A DNA stretch of 64,000 nucleotides from Gordius sp. MW1 (taxonomy: Eukaryota > Nematomorpha > Gordioida > Gordea > Gordiidae), in contig OZ038528.1 in assembly GCA_964036665.1 (NCBI GenBank), positions 24,043,245 through 24,107,244 on the forward strand, read 5' to 3'. The position numbers and the translations under genes are program-made. Under the pieces are notes generated by a model, which did no database searches, was not told where the DNA came from, and worked only from the letters and a program-made list of their open reading frames with translations. Positions 45,716-57,721 of the stretch are shown piece by piece (within the stretch, counting starts at the first letter, position 1; each line of letters opens with the position of its first letter).

Positions 45716-48700
45716 AAAATCTTGTGGAACATTACTTAAACAATCAGTGATTTTTACAACATGTTTCTTACTAACCCACTGTGTAAGTGATCTATGCCGC
45801 CCAAACAATAAGACTCCGAGATATTGTAATTGTACCAGTGTAAACGATGAAATTAAATTGACTTGTGACAGCATTGGAAGTGATGAATTATATGCTGATC
45901 TTTCGCAATACGAAGGCATAAAAATAAACACTTTAATCATACGTTTGATACACTTTACTTCCCTGCGTCCTAACGCTTTCAAAGGTCTATTAATTGAAAG
46001 TCTCTCTTTTGAAGAAAGTTCTTTCGAAGTCATCAACGATGATTCCTTCAATGGTTTGGAAAATACTTTGAGGAAGCTGTCAATAGCAGAACCACTTTAT
46101 TCAGGCAGCGATCTAAAATGGGTGCCATCTGCAGCGATAAAAAAATTAAAAATGTTGAACTACCTATATTTAAGACTGGATTCAGTCGAAACGTTGCGTA
46201 ACAATGAATTTATGGGTTTGGACAATTTAATAAATCTCACCGTTATATCATTTATGCAAAATTTAGAGCTTTATACCTTTAAAGGGTTGGAAAAGCTTAA
46301 ATACCTCAAGCTTGATTCTTACAAATCTTACACCTTACACAAAGATATTTTTGTTGGTTTGAATGAATTGGAATTTATTTTCATATCGGCACAGGATATG
46401 AAATACATAGAGGAGGACTTGCTGTCACCATTGAAAAATATAAAGCAGGTTTATATCCAATTTTGCACTATTGCAACATTTCCCCTGTTATTGTTTCAGT
46501 ATCAGCCACACCATATTATGGAAATATCGCTCAATTACAATAAGGCCACAAAAATTGATGGACTATTTGCTAATTTGAATAACTTGACGTATTTGAATTT
46601 AGACGCTAATGATATCATTAATATATCAGCAAATAGTTTCAAAGGGTTAAAAAAACTTAAAAAGTTATACTTGTCAAATAACGAACTTACATATGTGGCA
46701 CAAGATGCTTTTAACGATTTAGAAAATTTGGAAGAGCTAAACATGGATTATAATTACAAACCGAGGGTTTTAACGGATAAAGTGTTTCACAAACTAAAAA
46801 ATCTAACAATGTTATCCATGAAAAAATTTGGATTAAAATCGCTTCCCATCAATATATTGAAATTCAATGACAAATTACATTACCTCGATTTATCATTTAA
46901 TTCATTAAAAAGTCTTGATTCAGCTTTATTTAGTTCACTTAAACATTTGGATTTTCTAGATTTGCGCAACAATATTCTTACTAATACAGCCACTAACTTC
47001 TCAAACGTTAATATGTTGAGCAAATTGTATTTGGACAATAATGCAATTACAACACTAGATCCCAACTTCTTCGAATCCTTTCAAAAATTACAATATCTTT
47101 CATTGGCAGGTAATTTTATTTATTATACAAATTTATCTTGTTGCAACTAAGGTATAATGCAAATCATGTCTAAAAAAATTTAATAATATTATATTTTGTA
47201 AATTAAAACATAACCCATAAATTGCATAGCAATTAATACAAATGCAATAGACAGGTTGAATAATAAGATACAGGGTTTAGAAAGGATAGGGGGTGTCGTG
47301 TCACGTAAAAGTGTCAATAAGAAGGCCAAAAATACGTCACTGAATTTTATATTAATCAATTATAGTAAGATTATTTATGTGTTATGATAACACAGGTCTA
47401 CAAAAAGGACCATCCTGCAATCGGACCTATAATTCTGATGAAGAATTTTGCGCTGAACAATAATCTGTTTATATTTTTCTTCAAAACTTCGAGTTTTAGA
47501 TAAACTAGGTTGAAAGTGTATAACCTTTTTTGAGGCTGCCACGGCAATTTTAATTTTTTTTGAAAATTTAATTAATTTATCAAGATTAAAGTTTCATCTA
47601 TAGGTCCATTATTTTAGTTTTTTTTGTCTCACCTCTATATTTAAATTGCCTTCGCGTTTACGTGAACCTCTTCTCCTTATTAAAATTCGTCCCACCGAAG
47701 TACACTAGAGTACATACTGCAAACGCGATGTTTACTAACACATCTATCTCTCTCTACACCCACTCTCCTCTCTTTCTCCTCCATTCCCGCCCCCTTCATG
47801 TGTGCTTGACAAGTATGGCGGGGAGTGGAAGAGAAGGAAAAAGGGAGAGAGAGATGTGTTAGTAAACATCGCGTGTGTAGTATGTACTTTAATTTAATCC
47901 GTTTTCCAGACAACTGGGCGAATTTTGATAGGGTAAAGGAGTTCACGTAAACGTGAATAAAATTAAATATAGAGGTCATATAAAAAACTCAAATAATGCA
48001 TATATAGATGAAATTTTTATCTAAAGGAATATAGTAATATTTATTAGTCAAAATTAAATGCCCTGACAATATACCCTCGAAAAAGGTTAAAATGAGCATT
48101 TTTTGCAACTTCAACCTCGTTTATCTAAAAAACTGGTAATTTTGGGGAAAAATGCAGGATGGAATCAGAAAATCAATATTGTAGACGCCTAATTAGCCCT
48201 GCATTTTAAATGCAATTCGACATTACAATAAAAACCATTTAAGGCGAGTGGCGTTCTTATAAAATTTACAGCGCATCTGTAGCCGGCTTCTCTTTGACGT
48301 TTTGAGATGTTCGGTTTATACCTGGTAAACACTTCTTTTAAGTTAAACACTATAATTTTTAAAATATGACGTCACTATTTATCTTCTAAAGTTGCACAAT
48401 GAAATATACTCAGACTAAATTGAACATTTGCCACGAATTTTGACATGCTGCGTCTATGCCAAATGCAATCAAAGAAAAATACCACCTTACCTGTAAGAAT
48501 TTTTGTGGAATTAAGATCATTTAGCGGACATTTTATACGGTTCCTTTAAATTGTATCTGTCGCGCCAACATTAATTTTTAAAATATTTAAAATTTGGTGC
48601 TGGTAGTTTAGTTATCAATATTTTTTGTGGAATTAAGATTACTTAGCGGATATTTTATACGATTCCTTTAAACTGTATATTTCGCGCAAACATTGATTGT

Positions 48701-50829
48701 TAAAATTTGGCTCTGGTAGTTTAATTATCAATATATATATTATAAGGAGATGATCCATTATGACAATTCCCCCTAAAACCAGTGTTTTTTGATATGGTAA
48801 GATACACGAAGCACCCTGATAAGCATCGTAAGCCATAAGCAGCCTTGTTGTCGCTTTTTATAATTTATATAACCCGCATTGGCTTTTTTATAAATTGTTT
48901 AGTGGTTAGGTGTCCATAATAGGGGACATGGTAGGGTCCATTAAAAAATGAAATTTTTGTAAATGTTTATTAAAAGCTTGAAAATCTCCCGCGCTTTGGC
49001 AAATTTATCAGTCAGGTCTAACTACAAATTGTCTTATAAATGTAAGTATTTTGTTATCTACTGAACCATATTATAGCGCATTCCTTATGAGACCATCGAT
49101 AGTAGAATCAGATTGCAGTTCCCAAAACATTTTATATTTTACGAAGTTAGATATCCCGTTAGAATTTATATAACAATATTACACCTCTCTTTTGTAAAGT
49201 TAAAATTAAGATGGCTGGCTTATAAATTTGTCATAGTGTCACAATTGTACGATAAAAGTTGTTCAAAATAATCTTCCGGGGTTGATGACATCTGTACTAT
49301 CACTTTCCTTGCGACGACATGGAGGAAATATATTTCCATCATCCTGTCTGTTCAAATTACCGTAGAAGGATGAATCGTTTAGGTCGGAAGAGCAAATAAA
49401 CCCTACACAAAACCTAATAATCGAACTACAAAAATGCTCCAATTCGGCTTCTATTTCATCTTTACTTTCCTAATTCACTCTTGGTAGGGAAAAGAATAAC
49501 ATCTTCTAAATCTAAAATAGGACATTCCAATTTCTCTAAGGGTACAATCAAAAAATAATTTAAAGTTAAGACAAAATTTATTTAAGCCTTATATTTAAGA
49601 ACAAATTTAAAACTTTTCTCTCAAATTATTTGACTCTGTGGTTTCAAGAATCAAGGGTAGGGACAGTACTTATAAAAAGATGGCTTCAAAAGCCTATGTT
49701 AAGTTTCTATAGTTTAGGTGTTAACAAGCATCGTTAACAAGGTTAAAAAATACTTAAATATCTTATTGTCAAAAAATAGCCCTCCCAATGGCACTTCTAT
49801 GTCACATTAAATTTAAAAACTAAAATAATCTAGTATAAATAACTAATATAATTATAAAATAAATATATAAAAGAGTATGCAGAAATTACTCTTTCAGAAC
49901 ATGCAAAACTAATTCTATAACTCAAGTATGTTTTTCCATATAATTGAATAGTTTGAGAGGGTTAAAAAATTAAAATTGTGAACTTTGAATTATAATAAAG
50001 AACGAGAAATACGGAGGAGATACGCTTTATGTGAATTTATTGGACATCATCTGTATGTTGTAATTTAGAAAATTTAATTTCGACCAATACTTTTTAAATA
50101 AACATTATTAAAATAGGTGTAGTTTAAAAGTTACATATGTACTTTTCGGGTTAATTCCATCTCAATTAAGTTTGCAGCAAACAACACTTATTTAATGCGA
50201 TACTGTAAAAAAATATACTATCATAGTTTGTTAGCATAAGAATTTTAAAGTTTCTAATTTTAAGGGCAATGATTTTAAAGCATTTTCATTAACATTGAGC
50301 TTATATGATTTTTCTAAAACGTTCTATTTTATAAGGAAATCCTTGGAACTGCGATTGCCAAATGTTAGAATTTCTCAATAACTACACTTTATGGCGCAAA
50401 AAATTAGTGAATTTTCAGGTTCAAGAAGATTTAGACATCGATCTGCGGAAGTCAATATGTGCCTTTCCCTCCTTCATGGCAGATAAAACTTTGATGGACA
50501 TCAGCGAGTTGACATGCGAAAGTATTAAATCTCAAATAGCTGCTACCGCCCAAGATATAAACAAGTTTAATACAACACTAACCGAACTCCACGTTAATCA
50601 TCGTGAAGAGTTGTCCTCTAAAATTTCTTTTAATTATTCCCTTGCGTTAATAGGAATTGTCATAGCAGTATTTAACTTGTTAGCTTTTTGCTGCCTAATT
50701 GTGTTACGAAATCCTACCATCGAAAAACTTTTTAGTTATAAAAATTTGAAAGAGGGCCAAAGTGCTCCCATTAGCCTGACCAAAATGAATATTCTAGATT
50801 CACGCAAAGTGAATGTCAGGAACTTATAA
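45716..50829 (+). CDS. Leucine-rich-repeat type I membrane protein
   Basis: Two exons are well supported. The first runs to 47109 and the second from 50336 to 50829, joined in phase 1 over a 3226-base intron. The join recreates GNPWNCDC, the hallmark start of an LRR C-terminal cap, which neither exon shows alone. Domain order: a hydrophobic signal-like stretch (SVIFTTCFLLTHCV), a cysteine cluster acting as N-terminal cap (C-x-C pattern near YCNCTS), about 16 LRRs of 23-25 residues, the cysteine-rich C-terminal cap, a membrane segment (YSLALIGIVIAVFNLLAFCC) and a short cytoplasmic tail ending VNVRNL. The sequence is open upstream of 45716 but has no in-frame ATG, and an acceptor (TTTATTAG) ends at 45715, so the start codon lies in an earlier exon. 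One candidate is ATGAATGGCAGAGGTAT at 45368. Total length is about 630 residues without that exon. The role is probably extracellular binding or adhesion; the ligand is unknown. Confidence 0.85.
47382..48200. mobile_element. Foldback element, long inverted arms
   Basis: The left arm (about 47382-47690) and right arm (about 47935-48200) are inverted copies sharing TTAGATAAAC, TTTACGTGAAC and CATCTATAG motifs. The centre (47724-47873) is itself a hairpin bounded by GCGATGTTTACTAACACATC and its complement, with CT/GA-rich loops. It lies in the LRR gene intron. No coding capacity and no clear target duplication. Confidence 0.65.
48505..48735. repeat. Two-copy tandem repeat in the LRR intron, about 115 bp
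   Basis: TTTGTGGAATTAAGAT, TTTTATACG and CTGGTAGTTTA motifs occur in the same order in both halves. Diverged by several substitutions. Confidence 0.65.
49263..49535 (-). pseudogene. Coding-like remnant inside the LRR intron (unknown)
   Basis: On the minus strand, an acceptor-like CCCTTAG is followed by KLECPILDLEDVILFPTKSE. One frame over, 49469-49263 is open for 68 codons (KDEIEAELEHFCSSIIRF, later DDGNIFPPCRRKESDSTDV) and ends in a stop. The two stretches abut with a one-base frame change, or are two exons, since a GTAAAG donor also lies at the junction. Composition is protein-like in an otherwise AT-rich intron. I do not recognise it. Confidence 0.35.
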
Positions 50830-51899
50830 ATTAATACATTGTCTTTAACTATTTTACAACACTCGATAGTCCAATCACCTACATAGATTCAAATATAGTT
50901 TACAAAAATTAAAAATACATCGCTAACCAATTTTTGTATACAGCTCATATTATCATGTTTTTATGCTCACTTGTCAATCAAGCTTCATTATTGCTTATAT
51001 TCATTTGTTGATATATAATTACATTTTTCCAACATTGTCAATGACTCAAAGTTGATATTGGTAAGAAATGTTATAACCTTACTAAGTTATATTATCTCAC
51101 TTATATACTTATGGATTTTAAGCAGAGGCGCTATGTTATCTATGGCGCGCATGGTGTAAGCTAAGGCGCTCGACTTTTTAACGAGTAGTTATAGCTACGG
51201 CGCGTTATTTCTTTCCAAATGTAGCGACCAAATGGCGCACTAGCGTTAAATTTTTACAATAGGTTTAATGTATTGCTTAGATCAACGAAATTGGTATATA
51301 GATAACACGGTTCAACAAGAAAAATCAACCGGCAAACTGTTTGCAGATCCTGGTAGAGTTTTTCACGGTGAACACAAATATATTTTTAGTTTTTGCCCAA
51401 TATCTGCTGACAAAGTTACCAAAAACAGCGATTTTAGGATTTTTTAAACGTGAATAACCTGAAAATTAGTTGATAAATATTTTATTTAATAGATCTAATT
51501 TGTAGATAAATGGGAGAGGAATGTATTTGCAACTTTCTTTTATCCTAGCACATTTAATTTTTATATTATATACAAAATTAACTTATCCCTCTCTTTCTAC
51601 ATTGACAAATTACCCCAAATTTGAGGTCTCCCCTTCCCTTTAACACTAGGAATTAAGTGCGTGTTGTTGTTTATCTACTTTAGTACTAACTGCTGGCAAT
51701 GGTTGTAAGATAGTCAAGTACAATCTTATTCACTCCATATCACTATATTAGCTTAGGCAAGATATTTTTTAGATGTGCAAACAGATTGCCGGTTGAATTC
51801 ACAAGTCCATGTTGGCCAGTGTAATTAGCAATTGCACGTAACATTCTTAATAACTTTTTACATATTTATCCCAGTTATTCTACTTAATATTGAATAAAT
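50830..51899. other. Sequence downstream of the LRR gene
   Basis: GGCGC recurs six times at 51125-51245, suggesting a decayed MITE. Otherwise AT-rich. Confidence 0.35.
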
Positions 51900-52387
51900 C
51901 AGTCTTGTTAACGCTCCTTTTTAAAAGTAGCGACTCCCGCTCCTACCTCCTCAAAAGGAGCGAACTCCCGCTCCCGCTACTACATATTAAAAGGAGCGCT
52001 CCCGCTCCAATTAATGGAGCGCCGCTCTATAACCGCTCCTTTGATTTTCATTTTTTTAGAAGGTACACGAAACAAAATCATATTTTTTTATCAAAACGTT
52101 TTATTTATATTATATGACAAATCAAAATATTTATAATCTTTTATTAGCTTTTAAAAGTAATAAATTTTCTAAATTAGAATCTAACATACTCCCACGCTTC
52201 TCCCCTAAGACCTGTTTTGCGATACAGCCTTGTTAACGCTCCTTTTTAAAAGTAGCGACTCCTGCTCCCGCTCCTACCTTCTCAAAAGGAGCGAACTCCC
52301 GCTACTCATTTTTAAAAAGGAGGGGCGCTCCAGCTTTTTTTGAAAAAATGTAGCGGCGCTCCGGAGCGCCGCTCCTTAACAAGACCG
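51900..52387. mobile_element. hAT-type MITE with GGAGCG subterminal repeats, 488 bp
   Basis: Inverted ends CAGTCTTGTTAACGCTCC and GGAGCGCCGCTCCTTAAC..., with flanks GAATAAAT and AAATAAAT (seven of eight). GGAGCG/CGCTCC units recur many times. A second copy of the left end (CTTGTTAACGCTCCTTTTTA) begins at about 52230, so two elements may be fused or nested. Confidence 0.7.
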
Positions 52388-53959
52388 AAATAAATGTTAG
52401 ATAAAAAAAATTAGTGAAAATATCGACTAAATGACATTAAAAATTGATGTTCACCCATCCACCGACCTGGATTGATTAATTGAGGATTGTCATATAAATC
52501 GAAATTAGATTTATTTTTTACTTTTAATATCCCCTAAGGCTAAGCGATATATAAAAAAATTAGGTGATTTTTTGATATCAAAATCAATTTTTCATAAATT
52601 ACGGTACACAGTAGAGATCTGCACGGGCAGGCCCGGCCCGCGGACGGACCTAAACGGGCTTTGTATCTTTAAAATTTTAACGGGCCGGGCCCGGACGGGC
52701 TTATCAATAAATGGAACGGGCTCGGGCGGGCCTGAGATTTTTTTTAGCGGGCTTGAACGGGCCAGAAATTATATAAACGGTCATGGATTACAAAGGTTCC
52801 TAAAAGTTAGACAATTATCTATATGTATAATTTTTATGAAGTGTATAGATTATTAATTGATCTATTTATTAACCTCTAATTCTTGTAAACGCTAAATTTG
52901 ACTTTAATTCATTTTTATTCTATTTGCTATAGATATACGTTTACATAATTTAAGATTATAGCTTCGTATATTCTTTTATAAGTAAGTTAAATTACTTGGT
53001 TACATACAATGCACCAAAATTGAATTTGTTTTTAATTTTATCACAAATTTTACTGGTACAATTATTAAGGCTATATAATTTAATAAATTTGTGTGTATTA
53101 ATCTAATCCTTAGAATGTAAACTGCTTATTAAAAGTTTAAATATTCTCATGTAATTTTATTAAAGTATTTAAATCTAATGTTAATATTCTAACTTCTTAA
53201 GATATAAAAATTTATTAAGTTATTGGTATCACATGGGTAAAATACATTGGTAAATAAAATACTAAAAAAAACGCGTTAAAATCTAATTGGATGGCATTGA
53301 TCCGTGTATGGAAATCGTGTTAGATTTGACGATTTCCATAGTGATCTTTAAATTAATCAATTAAAAGTAAATTGTTTGAAATATTTTCATGTAATTTTTT
53401 AAAGTAATTTAATGGTAGTACAATATTAAAATTTTTTAGTTGTATTAACTGCAGGAAATATTATGATTTATTTTTTTACATGATAATTATTATTGATGTT
53501 GTTTTTTATGAATATGGCCAAAATGACGTAAAATTTTGTGCAATTTTTGATAAGGCCGGTATAGGGTTGTCAGATTCAAGTATTGTCAGATTCAAGTGCG
53601 TAATAGAACACACTAATTGGCTACAAGCGTAAAAGTAAACAAGATCACGGGATTTTCGCCACATAGCCATTGGTTATGAACTTTATACAGAACAATTGAA
53701 CGCGTAGAAAACACTCGTTAGGAGAATAATAAACAAGTGTTGCCAGATTCAAATTTAAGTAAGAAATATATTGATACATGCAATATAATTTATTGTTAGT
53801 TACAATTTCTTCTATAAAAGATTCAGAAATTCAGATTGTTATATTTGATTTTGGAACATACAGAATTTATTACTTTTTACAAATAAAATAACATCACTTA
53901 AGAAAGTAATAAAAAGTTATTGTTAATTACAATTTCTTTTATAATATTCTTATTCAGTT

Positions 53960-54505
53960 ATGCCTAGTCTTTTTGCAGATGACATTTATCAATACCCTGC
54001 ACCTAATATCATATCTGATAAATTTGATATCCAGCAAAAATGTTATTTAAAAAGAAAGGCCAAACAAAAAATGGGCATTGTTGTAAATTAGTCATGATAA
54101 ACTATTTTTTTAAATTAGTTCATGCTGTTCCAATGTGGTCACATATTGCTGTATATGACTCCCAAACTTAATATGACCTGCTGTTTATTTGGCTTCCCAA
54201 AAGTAAAAGATTAATTATAAGTTAATTGTTTTTATAGGGACTAATTAAGGTGAACTGGTACAAAGCATTGCTACCTCTGCCTATCACTTTCAATCTAATG
54301 GTTTAGTCAAGCAACCAATATCAATCATACCTGGGCTGTCAATTCACCCTCTTATCCAAAATTATCATTATTTGAGATATATGTTTTAGCATTATTTTAT
54401 AAACAATTGTTTTTAAATATTGTATTGTTTTCTTTGTTCCAGATTGTTTCTAAAGCTACTTTGCAATTCATAAACATTTGTTTGAATTGTATAAACTCTT
54501 TGTAA
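53960..54505 (+). other. Candidate exons of an unidentified gene
   Basis: Three open stretches lie in order. 53960-54091 starts with ATG and reads MPSLFADDIYQYPAPNIISD and on for 43 codons. 54249-54389 reads GELVQSIATSAYHFQSNGLV and on for 46 codons. 54443-54505 follows an excellent acceptor (TTTTCTTTGTTCCAG) and reads IVSKATLQFINICLNCINSL then stop, with AATAAA at about 54523. Phases between the three do not join cleanly with the donors I can see, so either an exon is missing or the gene is decayed. It sits inside what looks like a 4.4-kb hAT element, so it may be cargo. Confidence 0.3.
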
Positions 54506-54540
54506 TAATATAACATATAAAAAATAAAGCAACAATACCC

Positions 54541-55100
54541 TTTAATATAATAAAACATAATTCCTAACCTAAAAAATGATCATATCATAAAAATAAATTG
54601 GTTGAGCAATTTAATTATAAAATACACATTTTAAGAAATAGGGGTCAAAATTTGTTAATTTTTTCTAATCCATAAAAAAGGATTCATCATAAATAAGTAG
54701 CTATATATATTAAATTAAATTGATATATTTAATTTAATTCAATTTTGAATTTGTTTAAAAAATTAAAAATGGCTGTATAACATATAAAAAATAGGGTCAA
54801 AAAATAAATACAAATTAATAAAAATTAAGATTCATTATAATTATGCAATTTAAACTATTGTCTTAGTACCCTTTAATGTAATAAAACATAAATAATTAAA
54901 CCTAAAGAATGATCATATAAAAATAAATTGGTTGAGCAATTTAATTATAAAATACACATTTTAAGAAATAGGGGTTAAAATTTGTTAATTTTTTCTAATC
55001 CATAAAAAAGGATTCACTATAAAGTAGCTTTATTTGTTTAAGTTTAATTGATGTATTTCATTTAATTCAATTTTGAATTTGTTTACAAAATCAAAAATGG
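54541..55100. repeat. Direct duplication, period about 333 bp
   Basis: Both units share AAATTGGTTGAGCAATTTAA, AAATAGGGGT and CCATAAAAAAGGATTCA and end in AAAATGGCTGT. In the second unit an ATG at 55097 opens MAVNHDILTIREYDNLTPV before a stop; this may be chance. Confidence 0.7.
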
Positions 55101-55616
55101 CTGTCAATCATGACATATTGACAATACGTGAATATGATAACCTGACACCGGTGTAATGATCTGAAACGTCGACATTTAAAAAACGACGACGCTCAGTTTT
55201 ATATGCTATATCACGTGATCTTCCTAAAAGCTCAATAGGTTAGTTTTGGCACAAAAACATGTATTTTTTTTGAAGACACTAAAATGACGACACAAGACTT
55301 TCAAAATATTTCAAATAATTACTATGCATAATTATCTAAATTATAAATTAAAATTTAGAGAATCACTAACAAACTATCAATTTAGCCATTTAAGTATATT
55401 ATCAAATCTTTTTTTTCACATGTATTTTATAAATTTAGGTTAAATCAAGAAAATTATGAATATCAGTTTAGTCAAGCTCAAGCATTTGTATTTTCATCTC
55501 TAGTTTTGTATAAAAATGCACATAATCATTTGAAGCTTATTAAAAAATCTTTTACTTTATTAGTCTAAGTTATAAACTTTACCTTAGTTTTAAGCTTATA
55601 GACAATAAAAATAATT

Positions 55617-56560
55617 AATAGGATAGGCTTATAAACATAGATTAGATATAATGATCACTAGCTCAAGCTCAATGTATTCAAGTACTAACTCAGCTATTCC
55701 TTAGGTTATTATAAATGTACCAAATACAAAATTGAGTTCATCAATTAGCCCTACCAAAATTACAATTAAAAGGATAGGCTTATAAACATAGATCAGATAT
55801 AATGATCATTAGCTCAAGCTCAACAGATATCCCTTAGGTTATTATAAATAAACCAAATACAAAATTGAGTTCATCAATTAGCCCTACCAAAATTACAATT
55901 AAAAGGATAGGCTTATAAACATAGATCAGATATCATTAGCTCAAGCTCAACAGATATCCCTTAGGTTATTATAAATATACCAAATACAAAATTGAGTTCA
56001 TCAATTAGCCCTACCAAAATTACAATTAAAAGGATAGGCTTATAAACATAGATCAGATATGACATTAATTAGATTGTCCTAAATTTCTTTTAAAGTCTTA
56101 AAAACTAAAAGTCAACACTACTATTGATAAATATCAAGTGGGGAATATGGATTCTAGGTAGCACAGTTGAATATCATTAGCTCAAGCTTAACAGATATCC
56201 CTTAGGTTATTACAAATGTACCAAATACAATATTGAGTTCATCAATTAGCTTTACAATTAAAAGGATAGGCTTATAAACATAGATCAGATATAATGATCA
56301 TTAGCTCAAGCTCAACAGATATCCCTTAGGTTATTATAAATGTACCAAATACAATATTGAGTTCATCAATTAGCTTTACAATTAAAAGGATAGGCTTATA
56401 AACATAGATCAGATATAATGATCATTAGCTAATGTATTTAAATACTCATTCAAATATCCCTTAGGTTATTAAATGTACCAAATACAATATTGACTTTATA
56501 AATTATATCAGCCATTTAAAAGGAATTATAAACATAGATCAATGATCATCAGCTCAAGCT
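55617..56560. repeat. Minisatellite, about seven units of 120-130 bp
   Basis: Unit core AGGATAGGCTTATAAACATA, GATCATTAGCTCAAGCTCAA and CAGATATCCCTTAGGTTAT. One unit is interrupted at about 56060-56170 by unrelated sequence; outer units are more decayed. Confidence 0.8.
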
Positions 56561-57021
56561 CAAAAATACATATCAAAAGCAGTAAATGCAGAATGCTAAA
56601 TATGAAAAATTTTAATTACAAATATGATAAATTTTAATTAATCTTGTAAACCATGGTTGAATTATAATCAATATTTTTTGTGAATTTTATAGGTTAGTAA
56701 CTAAAAACATCTGTTGATTGGCGTTTGTCTTAGCCCATAGAAATTTAATTTCAAATTTTAAGAAAAATTTTTGATTGGCATGTCGATTTTTTTGAGCGTC
56801 GTGGAAATGGATATTACACCGGGCCCGGAGTTCTTTAAAAAAATTTGAACGGGTTTTGGCGGCCTGACGTTTTTATAAACGGGTACGAACGGGCCTGAAA
56901 AATTTACGGACGGGCCTGAAGTGTTGAAAAAACTTACGGGCGAGCTCGGGCGGGCCTTGAAGTTTTGAAAACGGGTACTGGCGGGCCCACCTTCTAAAAA
57001 CGGCCTACACAGTATCCTCTA

Positions 57022-57721
57022 GTGCGCAAGACGAACGCTTCAAGAGGTGATTTATGAAAAACGTAACTTGTTATAAGGAGACTATATTAAAGCAAATTGT
57101 GCTTTAATCGAGTCTGGAGCGATTTTGGGATATTAAACATAGGGAATAGGTGAAATTTTAAGGTATTAAAACTAATTAACTTAGGCAAAAAAGTTGTTTT
57201 TGTGTGAATTTCTTCGATATTTAGTTCTTTTAATAGTTGATTATACCGCCATATAGAAATATTTTTGGTGAAAATTTAATTTTCCAAATTCTTGAACATC
57301 TCGTAGCCGACCCCAAACTTTTTATGATTGAAATATGATAATGGGTCATAAAGGAGTGCACATTGAAATTGGTGATTTCATATGGAGGCTAGTAAGGTTT
57401 TTATGATTTTTCACTAATTTGACCACAAAAATTTAATCGCAAAAGTTTGAGGTTTTTTGTTTTATGAACAAAATTTAAGTCAATAGCGCCATTACTTTAA
57501 ATATATGTCAAAAATAGTAAAATTTATAAAACGCGCTTCATCTTGATTTTGGCCCTTTGAACGTCCATAACTTAAATAGGTCCAAAATGGCTAAAATTTT
57601 CAGAAATTACTATTATATGAGTTCTACACACTCACCAAAAATTATCCATATCTGAGATGGTCGGTCGAAAATCGTCTTTTTTGACGCTTCGACATGGAAT
57701 GTTTATTAAAAATTAAGTAGT
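57022..57721. other. Unassigned, probably repetitive
   Basis: Moderately AT-rich with no long open frame. Phrases such as CGTCCATAACTTAAATAGGT look like a dispersed repeat but have no second copy in this window. Confidence 0.3.

Larger units (their letters stand above)
52612..57021. mobile_element. Probable old 4.4-kb hAT, possibly with cargo
   Basis: The left tip TAGAGATCTGCACGGGC resembles the hAT tip at 17337, and the right tip CGGCCTACACAGTATCCTCTA resembles its right tip. Both ends carry GGGCGGGCC subterminal units in the same arrangement as that element. Flanks GTACACAG and GTGCGCAA agree at five of eight positions. The interior has no recognisable transposase but holds candidate exons, a 333-bp duplication and a seven-copy tandem array. 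Confidence 0.42.

Noticed and set aside
50265-50335. Alternative LRR exon beginning GNDFKAFSLT
   Set aside because: It looks LRR-like, but its phase does not fit the donor at 47110 and its frame meets a stop; the acceptor at 50335 fits phase and gives the expected NPWNCDC cap.
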